Shown here one piece after another: positions 1 through 4,919 of a stretch of 29,920 nt of DNA. The DNA is from a virus. The stretch is taken from IMG/VR virus record IMGVR_UViG_3300010885_032307, positions 1-29,920 of that record, one strand, 5' to 3'. The notes beneath the pieces were generated by a model, which did no database searches, had not been told where the DNA came from, and saw only the letters and a list, made by a program, of their open reading frames with translations. The position numbers and the translations under genes are program-made. The first letter of the stretch is position 1; every line of letters begins with the position of its first letter.

Positions 1-77
1 CATACCAAGAAAGTAAGACAGGAGGAAGGCCTGACACCCCATTAGCAACTACACCTGAACCAAAAAAAATAAAATAA
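1..77 (+). CDS. 3' end of a small hypothetical phage protein (partial)
   Basis: This open frame enters from the left edge; its first complete codon is at 3 and its TAA is at 75-77. The visible 24 residues end in RPDTPLATTPEPKKIK. The next gene (79-384) ends in RPDTPLAETPEPKKID, so the two are tandem paralogues. Only the C-terminal tail is visible here, so the start, full length and function cannot be judged. The next ATG follows one base after the stop, which suggests translational coupling. Confidence 0.7.
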   Translation, partial: YQESKTGGRPDTPLATTPEPKKIK

Positions 78-78
78 T

Positions 79-384
79 ATGGAAGACGATAAAAAAAGAA
101 AAAGTCTAAAGCAAAGAATGGAGGAGAATAAAAATCCTACATTTGATTTTAAGAAAAAATTTGGGAATAAAGGAAAAGAAAATCTTTATCAAACTGATAC
201 AACAGGATTAGCATCAGGGAAGAAAAATTTCGTTTACAGTAGGACGCTTGTGGATTCTGAAAATAAAAAACTAGAACGCATATATTCTCCTGTTAGTGCT
301 AAACACGTAAAACAAGCAATAGCTAAATACGCTAGACCTGATACACCATTAGCAGAAACTCCTGAACCTAAAAAAATTGACTAA
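79..384 (+). CDS. Small basic hypothetical protein, tandem paralogue of the upstream gene
   Basis: A 101-residue, strongly charged protein of unknown function. The first 35 residues are Lys/Glu-rich and probably helical or disordered. A middle part has NFVYSRTLVDSENKKLERIYSP, and the C-terminal tail RPDTPLAETPEPKKID matches the tail of the partial gene before it. The start ATG lies one base after the upstream stop and is the first ATG in the frame. There is no signal peptide, membrane segment or known catalytic motif. It sits in a block of small basic genes ahead of the lysis cassette, so a minor virion or DNA-associated role is possible but is only inference. Confidence 0.7.
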   Translation: MEDDKKRKSLKQRMEENKNPTFDFKKKFGNKGKENLYQTDTTGLASGKKNFVYSRTLVDSENKKLERIYSPVSAKHVKQAIAKYARPDTPLAETPEPKKID

Positions 385-385
385 G

Positions 386-631
386 ATGCCTAAGGATAAA
401 AACGTTAAAGATAAAGATAAGGAAGAGAAGAGGAAGAGTATTGCTGATACGTTAAATGAAATTACATTTAATAATAGGCAAGCTAAAGATGTAAGTGATC
501 TTCAGGCTGAGAATACTAAATTAAAGGATATGATTATTGCACAAAGGAAATCAAAGAGAGGTCCAAGTGCATCAGGTCGTATACAAGGATTACAAACATT
601 AAACCCTGCATTAGGGCAACAATTTTCATAA
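386..631 (+). CDS. Small charged coiled-coil-like hypothetical protein
   Basis: An 81-residue protein read from the ATG at 386, just after the upstream TAA (382-384). The frame also extends to a TTG at 377, but the ATG fits the spacing used elsewhere in this block. Residues 1-20 are almost all Lys, Asp and Glu. Residues 20-55 (ADTLNEITFNN, DLQAENTKLKDMI) have the heptad spacing of a short coiled coil. The tail SKRGPSASGRIQGLQ is basic and flexible. No family is recognised. It is probably a small oligomeric phage protein; function unknown. Confidence 0.65.
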   Translation: MPKDKNVKDKDKEEKRKSIADTLNEITFNNRQAKDVSDLQAENTKLKDMIIAQRKSKRGPSASGRIQGLQTLNPALGQQFS

Positions 632-650
632 ACAATTAAAAACAAAAACA

Positions 651-830
651 ATGGCGAAAGCAAAATCAACCCCAAGTTTACCAATGTCATCAAGAATGCA
701 AATGCCTGCTGCAGCTAATAAGCCTGCAATGAAAGGTGCGATGAAAGGTGCTGTTAAAGGTGCTGTTAAAGGTTCAATGAAAGGTGCTGCAAAAGTTGCG
801 GCAAAAACAATGATTAAGAAAAAATACTAA
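651..830 (+). CDS. 59-residue Lys/Ala/Gly repeat protein (small basic)
   Basis: A short gene with ATG at 651 and TAA at 828-830, preceded by an A-rich leader. The protein begins MAKAKSTPSLPMSSRMQMPA and continues with five tetrapeptide units of the MKGA/VKGA type (about residues 27-46), then a basic tail ending MIKKKY. It is very basic, with almost no acidic residues. The SSRMQMPA block recurs in the next gene (842-1054), so the pair are paralogues. Such Lys-Ala-Gly tails resemble histone H1-like or other DNA-condensing tails in composition only. A DNA-binding or packaged virion role is inference. Confidence 0.65.
   Translation: MAKAKSTPSLPMSSRMQMPAAANKPAMKGAMKGAVKGAVKGSMKGAAKVAAKTMIKKKY
729..788 (+). 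repeat. Five tandem 12-bp units encoding (M/V)KG(A/S)
   Basis: Units begin at 729, 741, 753, 765 and 777. Each is a variant of ATGAAAGGTGCT or GTTAAAGGTGCT, and each encodes one MKGA, VKGA or MKGS tetrapeptide. The array is in frame within the 651-830 gene, so changes in copy number would keep the reading frame. Confidence 0.8.
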
Positions 831-841
831 AACTTAAAAAC

Positions 842-1054
842 ATGGCAAGCGTTAAAGCAATTCCAAATTTACCTGCTTCTTCAAGAATGCAGATGCCTGC
901 AGGATCTGACAATACTTCAAGTATTATTAGAGAAATGGGTGGTATGAAAAAAGGCAAAGCAACTGATTCTATAAAAGGCGGAGGTGTTGCATCTAAAATT
1001 ACAGGTACTGCTAAAGGCAAAACCGGAATGAAAGGTAGCAATCCTTATTGTTAA
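842..1054 (+). CDS. Small basic Gly/Lys-rich protein, paralogue of 651-830
   Basis: A 70-residue protein. Its N-terminus, with LPASSRMQMPAG near residues 10-21, aligns with LPMSSRMQMPAA of the gene just upstream. The rest is Gly/Lys/Ser-rich (MGGMKKGKATDSIKGGG, TGTAKGKTGMKG) and probably disordered. It ends in NPYC. There is no hydrophobic segment. The shared N-terminal block with diverged basic tails suggests duplication followed by tail change, and the conserved block may be a docking element. Function unknown; possibly a minor virion component. Confidence 0.65.
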   Translation: MASVKAIPNLPASSRMQMPAGSDNTSSIIREMGGMKKGKATDSIKGGGVASKITGTAKGKTGMKGSNPYC

Positions 1055-1071
1055 TTAATAAAAAGTAAAAA

Positions 1072-1260
1072 ATGGCAACAAGTAAAAAAGCAACTGCTGT
1101 TGAACAAACTGTAGATACAACTGTTGAGATGACATTTGTAGAAGCTCCTGTTGAAGAAACAACTGTTGAGGTGAAAAATACTGATGATTTATTTACTGCT
1201 ACGGTAACTGAGCAGGTTAGTCAGCAAGGTTATCCAAGTAGAGATTTTCGTTCAAAATAA
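1072..1260 (+). CDS. Small acidic Thr/Val/Glu-rich hypothetical protein
   Basis: A 62-residue protein that contrasts with its basic neighbours. After a short Lys-containing N-terminus, residues 10-50 are Val/Thr/Glu-rich (VEQTVDTTVEMTFVEAPVEE), with alternating character that could be disordered or an extended strand. The tail QQGYPSRDFRSK turns basic. The ATG at 1072 has an A-rich upstream context (AAAAAATGG). No domain is recognised. It lies between the small basic genes and a conserved 96-residue gene; function unknown. Confidence 0.6.
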   Translation: MATSKKATAVEQTVDTTVEMTFVEAPVEETTVEVKNTDDLFTATVTEQVSQQGYPSRDFRSK

Positions 1261-1270
1261 AATTAGTCTT

Positions 1271-1561
1271 ATGGCTGATAAGTCAAAAATGAAATGCAAT
1301 CGTCCTATTCCCTCTGATAAGGCAGGGAAGAAGATGATGGTGAAAGCTTGTTCCAATGGTGAAGAGAAACTTCTTCACTTTGGAGCAAAAGGTTATGGCA
1401 ACAATTATTCTGCTGCGGCTCGTAAAAGTTTTCGTGCAAGACATGGCTGTGATGGTGCTACTGATAAGTTAACTCCTAAGCATTGGGCTTGCAGTTATCT
1501 TTGGGGTGGACCGGGCAAAGCAACAACAAGTAATCCAAAAGGTAGACAAGGTAAATATTAA
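1271..1561 (+). CDS. Conserved small basic phage protein with FRARH/HWACSYLW motifs
   Basis: A 96-residue basic protein. It carries RKSFRARHGCDG (residues 51-62) followed by TPKHWACSYLW (68-78), a pairing I recall from small proteins of many unrelated phages and of unknown function. LLHFGAKGYGNNYS (34-47), just upstream, also fits that family. H58, C60, H71 and C74 are spaced so that they could bind a metal such as zinc, but this is unproven. The tail is Gly/Lys-rich. The gene lies in the block of small virion-like genes. The family resemblance is fairly certain; the role is not known. Confidence 0.75.
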   Translation: MADKSKMKCNRPIPSDKAGKKMMVKACSNGEEKLLHFGAKGYGNNYSAAARKSFRARHGCDGATDKLTPKHWACSYLWGGPGKATTSNPKGRQGKY

Positions 1562-1564
1562 AAA

Positions 1565-1909
1565 ATGGCAGACTCATTAAAAGTAAAAAAGCTTACGCAA
1601 GAACAGCAAGATGAGCTTCGTCAAAAAGCGAAGAGATGGGATAATGTTAAGAATGAATATAGGCAAAATTCTGATGGTACAAGGTCTAGTCATAAAATGG
1701 CTTGGGGTACTACAGATAATGGAGCAATAGCATTCCCTACTGTCTATCCGAAAGAAAGAGCAGGCACTTCATCTCATGATCCTAAAGATTGGATTGAGTT
1801 GAAAGGTAGGGAAGCTCTTGATACTGCTAAGGCAAGAAGTGAAGTTTATCATTTTAAAAATCCAAAGAATGCTGCAAAGTGGTCTGAGGGAGAATACAAA
1901 AAAAACTAA
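1565..1909 (+). CDS. Conserved small phage protein (SHKMAWG ... EALDTAKARSEVYHF type)
   Basis: A 114-residue charged protein. Residues 41-60 (SSHKMAWGTTDNGAIAFPTV) and 82-108 (REALDTAKARSEVYHF, then AAKWSEGEY) form a module I recall in various phage proteins, sometimes fused to lysin or structural domains. There the gene context is late or virion-related but the function is unknown. No catalytic residues can be assigned. Its stop TAA (1907-1909) shares a base with the ATG of the next, 38-residue gene (TAATG), so the two are likely co-translated. Confidence 0.7.
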   Translation: MADSLKVKKLTQEQQDELRQKAKRWDNVKNEYRQNSDGTRSSHKMAWGTTDNGAIAFPTVYPKERAGTSSHDPKDWIELKGREALDTAKARSEVYHFKNPKNAAKWSEGEYKKN

Positions 1910-2025
1910 TGAAAGATTCCTGTTATAAAAAAGTAAAAGCTCAGTATGATGTGTTCCCTTCGGCAAGGGCATCACAAGCAGAGAAGTCAAAAATAGGTAT
2001 GGGAAAAAGAGTGTCAAAAATTTAA
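1909..2025 (+). CDS. 38-residue protein with C..KVK..Y.VFPSA.AS motif
   Basis: A very short gene: ATG at 1909-1911 in a TAATG overlap, TAA at 2023-2025. The protein contains CYKKVKAQYDVFPSARASQA, nearly its whole length. I recognise this as a widespread phage motif, usually found as a segment of larger virion or packaging-associated proteins and often followed by a Cys-containing KCRK. Here it stands alone, and the second Cys is replaced (EKSK). The overlap and the conserved motif support a real gene despite its length. Function unknown. Confidence 0.6.
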   Translation: MKDSCYKKVKAQYDVFPSARASQAEKSKIGMGKRVSKI

Positions 2026-2033
2026 TATCTTTA
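2026..2033 (+). promoter_or_regulatory. Weak Bacteroidota-type -7 box (TATCTTTA)
   Basis: TATCTTTA differs from the TAnnTTTG consensus only in the last base. It lies directly after the stop at 2025 and 5 bases before the ATG at 2038, the same layout as the better box before the acetyltransferase gene. No clear -33 TTG element is visible at suitable spacing, so this is only a candidate. Confidence 0.3.
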
Positions 2034-2037
2034 CAAA

Positions 2038-2163
2038 ATGAAAAAGAAGTTTCAATCAATCATAATTTCAATCACATTGTTATTTGATAAGTGGTCAAAG
2101 GCGTGGGATAGTTTAATTAAAAATTTAATCATTAATAAAGATGGAGACAAATTACAAAAGTAA
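2038..2163 (+). CDS. Possible 41-residue hypothetical protein
   Basis: ATG at 2038 and TAA at 2161-2163. The product starts MKKKFQSIIISITLLFDKWS, a basic N-terminus followed by a short hydrophobic stretch, then a Trp-containing amphipathic part and a Lys-rich end. It could associate with membrane, but the hydrophobic run (about 10 residues) is too short for a confident membrane segment. It overlaps the next gene by 23 bases. Support is moderate: it fills an otherwise empty gap and has the usual A-rich start context. Confidence 0.4.
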   Translation: MKKKFQSIIISITLLFDKWSKAWDSLIKNLIINKDGDKLQK

Positions 2164-2317
2164 AGGTCTTGGAGATACAATCGACAAGATAACAACAGTA
2201 ACAGGTATAAAGAAAGTTGCAGAGAAAGTAGCATCAGCAATGGGTAAAGAAGATTGCGGATGTAAGAAGAGAAGAGAAGCTTTAAACAAAATGGTTCCTT
2301 ATCAAAATAAAAAATAA
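2141..2317 (+). CDS. 58-residue conserved phage protein with DCGC motif
   Basis: ATG at 2141 and TAA at 2315-2317. The protein has GLGDTIDKITTVTGIKKVAE (residues 9-28), a helix-prone stretch, followed by EDCGCKKRREALNKMVPY (37-54). I recall small proteins with GLGD.I.KIT...GIKK...DCGC..R...LN..FPY from several Bacteroidota phages, so this is probably a conserved gene of this virus group. The two Cys in C-G-C could bind metal or form a disulfide. Function unknown; it is encoded among virion-like small genes. Confidence 0.65.
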   Translation: METNYKSKGLGDTIDKITTVTGIKKVAEKVASAMGKEDCGCKKRREALNKMVPYQNKK

Positions 2318-2322
2318 ATAGT

Positions 2323-2808
2323 ATGAGCGGATTTACATTAGTATATACAAGAGCATTAAGGGCACATCCTTCGGATAATGCAAATATTGCGTTTCCTGCT
2401 GTAACAACAACAGGAACAAACACAACAGCAACATCACTTAAATTAATTGATTCTGCTGCAACATTTATTACAAGCCATGTCTATCCCGGAGATGTTATTC
2501 ATAATGATACGGCATCAACAGCAGCAACTGTAGTTAGTGTGGATAGTGAAACTCAACTTACATTGAATGCCAATATCTTTACAACAACAGCACAGACTTA
2601 TACTATTTATGCTATGTCTCCACAAGCAGGATTAGGTAATACAGGTTGTTATCTTTATATAGGTGGGGCAGGTAACGTATCAGTTGTAACATTAGGTGGA
2701 GATACTATTACTTTTGCAGGTGTGCCTGCAGGAACAACGCTTCCTATTCAGGTTGTAAAACTTAGGTCAACAGGAACAACAGCAACAGCAATTAATGCGC
2801 TTTGGTAA
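2323..2808 (+). CDS. Beta-rich virion-type protein (decoration or fibre-like)
   Basis: A 161-residue Thr/Ala/Gly-rich protein with two parts. Residues about 39-97 (LIDSAATFITSHVYPGDVI through LTLNANIF and YTIYA) form a beta domain of a kind that also occurs in the connector-like protein at 17406 and, more loosely, in the capsid protein at 15077. Residues about 104-161 (YLYIGGAGNVSVVTLGGDTI through IQVVKL and INALW) resemble small phage proteins annotated as structural. There are no enzymatic motifs or membrane segments. A surface or decoration protein is the best inference; a short spike subunit is also possible. Confidence 0.65.
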   Translation: MSGFTLVYTRALRAHPSDNANIAFPAVTTTGTNTTATSLKLIDSAATFITSHVYPGDVIHNDTASTAATVVSVDSETQLTLNANIFTTTAQTYTIYAMSPQAGLGNTGCYLYIGGAGNVSVVTLGGDTITFAGVPAGTTLPIQVVKLRSTGTTATAINALW

Positions 2809-2818
2809 AATATATAAG

Positions 2819-3040
2819 ATGATGAATGTTCAGGTTGATGACATAAAGGTTGTTGGTGCTAATGTACTTTGCTTATTTATTCTTCAGGTACAAAGTATTA
2901 ATACAGAATTACAAAGCATTTTATTTTTGTGTACAATAGGTTATACTTTAGTAAGGACCGTAAATGAAATTAAAAAATTCATAAGTAATAAAAATGGCAA
3001 AGCAAACATCAGTCCTGCCGACAATAAGGAAGAAGTCTAA
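2819..3040 (+). CDS. Small membrane protein, holin-like candidate
   Basis: The product is 73 residues from the ATG at 2819; an ATG at 2822 is equally possible. An upstream in-frame ATG at 2795 lies inside the preceding gene and is less likely. After a short MNVQVDDIK start there are two hydrophobic stretches (VVGANVLCLFILQV and LQSILFLCTIGYTLV) separated by a polar SINTE turn, then a Lys/Asn-rich cytoplasmic-type tail. Its length and layout match small phage holins or spanin-like membrane proteins, and it is encoded just ahead of the lysin. The 3546-4007 gene is another holin candidate, so this could instead be an antiholin or an unrelated membrane protein. Confidence 0.6.
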   Translation: MMNVQVDDIKVVGANVLCLFILQVQSINTELQSILFLCTIGYTLVRTVNEIKKFISNKNGKANISPADNKEEV

Positions 3041-3128
3041 GACTAAAGGAGTTCAGGCAAAGACTAAAACCTCTAAAATAAAGAGTAGTAAATTATATAA
3101 GAAATCTTATAAAGGACAAGGACGATAA
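2994..3128 (+). CDS. 44-residue Lys-rich protein ending KKSYKGQGR
   Basis: ATG at 2994 in AAAAATGG context; TAA at 3126-3128, overlapping the endolysin ATG in TAATG. The protein is extremely basic (IRKKSKTKGVQAKTKTSKIK) and ends SKLYKKSYKGQGR, a tail I recall from small proteins of Bacteroidota phages (KLYKKPYRGQG-like). It overlaps the end of the upstream membrane-protein gene by 47 bases in another frame. It probably binds nucleic acid or another acidic surface by charge alone, which is inference. The conserved tail and the coupled stop/start argue that it is real. Confidence 0.6.
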   Translation: MAKQTSVLPTIRKKSKTKGVQAKTKTSKIKSSKLYKKSYKGQGR

Positions 3129-3544
3129 TGGTAACATCAGCACAAGCATTAAAAAAATACGGAGATCCCACGCTAGAGCATAGTATGGTAGTATGGGATG
3201 TGCCTACTAATTTAGAAGTAGGCGTAATACCTAAGAAGCTTTATTGTAATAAGGATATGGTTGCTCCTTTATCTCAAGCATTTAAAAATCTTATAGACAC
3301 AGGAAAGATAGCTGAGCTTAAAACATTTGATGGCTGCTTTAACATTAGAAATAAAAGAGGACTTAGTTCAATGAGTTTACACTCTTGGGGAATTGCGATA
3401 GATGTTAATGCTGCTTGGAATCAGTTGAATATGACTCCGGCATTATCTGCGGAGTTTGTGAAATGTTTTATAGATGCAGGATTTGAGTGGGGTGGTACTT
3501 GGCAAAGAAAAGATGGGATGCATTTTCAGTTAAAATCTATATAA
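3128..3544 (+). CDS. Endolysin, M15-family metallopeptidase (D-Ala-D-Ala / L-Ala-D-Glu type)
   Basis: A 138-residue single-domain enzyme expected to cut peptidoglycan cross-link peptides at the end of infection. The M15 signature is clear: SLHSWGIAIDVN supplies zinc ligands H85 and D92, and KDGMHFQ supplies the likely catalytic D129 and the third zinc ligand H132. The FEWGGTW segment before it is typical of the phage M15C/M15_4 subfamily. There is no signal peptide, so access to the wall would depend on the holin gene that follows directly (3546). The ATG overlaps the upstream stop (TAATG). The length is normal for this compact phage type. Confidence 0.92.
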   Translation: MVTSAQALKKYGDPTLEHSMVVWDVPTNLEVGVIPKKLYCNKDMVAPLSQAFKNLIDTGKIAELKTFDGCFNIRNKRGLSSMSLHSWGIAIDVNAAWNQLNMTPALSAEFVKCFIDAGFEWGGTWQRKDGMHFQLKSI

Positions 3545-3545
3545 A

Positions 3546-4007
3546 ATGGATGACAAAAAGAAGTTTAAGGATACTAAAGTAGGTAAATTTCTAAACGAAA
3601 AAGCTCCAAAAATATTAGATACCATTGGTGATGTACTCCCTGAAAGGGGAGTTTTAGGTATAGTAAAGAACCTAATCAGTAAAGATGAGGAGATGACTCC
3701 TGAATCTAAGGCTGAAGCATTAATTTATTTAAAAGAAATATCTGATTTAGAAGTACAAGATAGGGATTCTGCAAGGAATAGGGAAATTGAAGTAGCAAAA
3801 GTACACAAGGTTGATTTTCTTTTTTATTTAACAGGGTTTATAGGATTAGGACTTTTTTGTTTTATCGTATATGCAATCGTATATTTACAAATACCTGCGG
3901 ATAATAAAGAGATTTGGATGCAGTTGATTGGATTAGTAGAGGGAGTTGTATTGTCAATCTTTGGATATTACTTTGGAAGTTCAATAAAGAGAAATGTACA
4001 TCCATAA
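3546..4007 (+). CDS. Holin-like inner-membrane protein
   Basis: A 153-residue protein with a soluble, charged N-terminal half (1-88) that includes the motif QDRDSARNRE (71-80), which I recall in holins of Bacteroidota phages. Two membrane segments follow, about 90-114 (FLFYLTGFIGLGLFCFIVYA) and 124-144 (LIGLVEGVVLSIFGYYFG), with a short KRNVHP tail. It starts one base after the endolysin stop, the usual holin/lysin arrangement. It would be expected to form inner-membrane lesions that release or activate the endolysin. Confidence is good for a membrane lysis protein and moderate for the exact holin class. Confidence 0.78.
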   Translation: MDDKKKFKDTKVGKFLNEKAPKILDTIGDVLPERGVLGIVKNLISKDEEMTPESKAEALIYLKEISDLEVQDRDSARNREIEVAKVHKVDFLFYLTGFIGLGLFCFIVYAIVYLQIPADNKEIWMQLIGLVEGVVLSIFGYYFGSSIKRNVHP

Positions 4008-4013
4008 AAACAT

Positions 4014-4021
4014 TATCTTTG
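4014..4021 (+). promoter_or_regulatory. Bacteroidota-type promoter -7 box TATCTTTG
   Basis: TATCTTTG matches TAnnTTTG exactly and lies in the longest gap of this part of the window (4008-4048). The expected transcript start near 4028 leaves a leader of about 20 bases before the ATG at 4049. No obvious -33 TTG is visible at standard spacing. It would drive the fibre/terminase-side genes from 4049 onward. Confidence 0.6.
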
Positions 4022-4048
4022 TATTATAAACCTTAAAAATCAAATAAA

Positions 4049-4288
4049 ATGGACACAAAAAAACAATTGACAGAAGAAGAACTTAAGAAGATTCAAGAAA
4101 TGAGTGGAGAATTTAACAAGGCTAAGTTAGGTCTTGGAGATTTAGAATTGCAAAAGCAAGGATTGCTGAAGCACATAGAGTTGATTAGAGGAGATTTTTC
4201 TTCATACGAGATGATGTTGATAGAAAAATATGGTAAGGATTCAGTAATAAACATTCAAACAGGGGAAATAACAAATAAAATAGACTAA
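4049..4288 (+). CDS. Small coiled-coil phage protein
   Basis: A 79-residue protein, mostly helical: residues 6-45 (TEEELKKIQEMSGEFNKAK then LGDLELQKQGLLKHIELI) have continuous heptad-like hydrophobic spacing. The tail GKDSVINIQTGEITNKID includes VxINIxTGEIT, which I recall in a recurrent small coiled-coil protein of Bacteroidota phages. It is the first gene after the promoter at 4014 and lies one base ahead of the ferritin-like gene. It may act as an oligomeric adaptor; function unknown. Confidence 0.7.
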   Translation: MDTKKQLTEEELKKIQEMSGEFNKAKLGLGDLELQKQGLLKHIELIRGDFSSYEMMLIEKYGKDSVINIQTGEITNKID

Positions 4289-4289
4289 T

Positions 4290-4631
4290 ATGACACCGGG
4301 AAAATTCATTGGAACATTGTTCCATTCAAGAGACACAATGCACATTGCTCATCTTCAGACAACATCTTTTGCTGAGCATAAAGCTTTGAATGGATATTAT
4401 GATGGTATTCTTGATTTGACTGATACTTTTACTGAGGCTTACTTTGGTAGATTTAAAAGAGTTGAGATTATTATCCCTGAATCAAAAGTAATGGATGCAA
4501 CATCTCATTTAAAAGAGTTGCAATCAATTGTTGATACAGAAAGGATTAATTATCCATCTGAGATACAGAATATAATGGATGAGATTCTTGGATTGATAGA
4601 TAAGACCTTGTATCTTTTGACTTTAAACTAA
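4290..4631 (+). CDS. Dps/ferritin-like protein (DUF5856-type)
   Basis: A 113-residue helical protein that I associate with the phage family DUF5856 (from memory). H18, H30, D45 and E49 have the spacings 12, 15 and 4. These are exactly those of the E. coli Dps ferroxidase ligands H51, H63, D78 and E82. The stretch HKALNGYYDGILDLTDTFTE (30-49) also aligns well with Dps helix B, and IDKTLYLLTL at the C-terminus matches the end of Dps helix D. The Dps ligand D67 corresponds to N34. The protein lacks the Dps N-terminal tail and part of the middle. A four-helix ferritin-like fold is likely; iron oxidation or DNA protection is inference. Confidence 0.7.
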   Translation: MTPGKFIGTLFHSRDTMHIAHLQTTSFAEHKALNGYYDGILDLTDTFTEAYFGRFKRVEIIIPESKVMDATSHLKELQSIVDTERINYPSEIQNIMDEILGLIDKTLYLLTLN

Positions 4632-4638
4632 AAAATAA

Positions 4639-4902
4639 ATGGCTAAGATTAGCACATATACATATGCTGCTCCTCCTAATTTGGAGGACTATGTTATAGG
4701 AACGGACACAAGTGATTTTTTGGCTACAAAGAATTATATTATTTCAGATATTATAACTCTTGCTACAACAACAAATCAGTTTGTTACTCTTATTAATAAT
4801 GATCTTCCAACTTATGCAACCAATGCTGCTGCCATTTCAGGTGGACTTGCAGTTAACTCAATATACAAAACAGCAACAGGAGAAATCAGGATTGTTGTTT
4901 AA
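4639..4902 (+). CDS. Short fibre-anchor paralogue (87 residues)
   Basis: The N-terminus MAKISTYTYAAPPNLEDYVI through IGTDTSDFLATKNY matches the start of the 932-residue fibre that follows (MAKISTY..., LIGTEAV..., LATKNF). The C-terminus AISGGLAVNSIYKTATGEIR is a short ending seen in other phage fibre proteins, as I recall. The gene is therefore an anchor segment joined directly to a tip-like ending, with no shaft. It is intact, not a broken pseudogene. It may be a small tail appendage subunit or a competitor for the fibre attachment site. DNA identity to the long gene is low, so the duplication is old. Confidence 0.75.
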   Translation: MAKISTYTYAAPPNLEDYVIGTDTSDFLATKNYIISDIITLATTTNQFVTLINNDLPTYATNAAAISGGLAVNSIYKTATGEIRIVV

Positions 4903-4919
4903 TAATTAAAGATTATATA

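Noticed and set aside
377-385. TTG as start of the 386-631 gene
   Set aside because: It would overlap the upstream stop and add only three residues; the ATG at 386 fits the local spacing better.
1956-1969. CCCTT/AAGGG hairpin with CGGC loop
   Set aside because: Only five pairs, no T tract, and within the coding sequence of the 38-residue gene.
2052-2423. A 123-codon minus-strand frame over the 2038-2317 small genes
   Set aside because: The + strand holds a protein with the recognisable DCGC motif. The antisense product is Leu-rich low-complexity sequence.
3635-3655. Hairpin ACTCCC/GGGAGT followed by TTTT inside the holin gene
   Set aside because: The stem is only 6 bp, the T run is 4, and it lies in the middle of a coding region that continues intact; not a convincing terminator.
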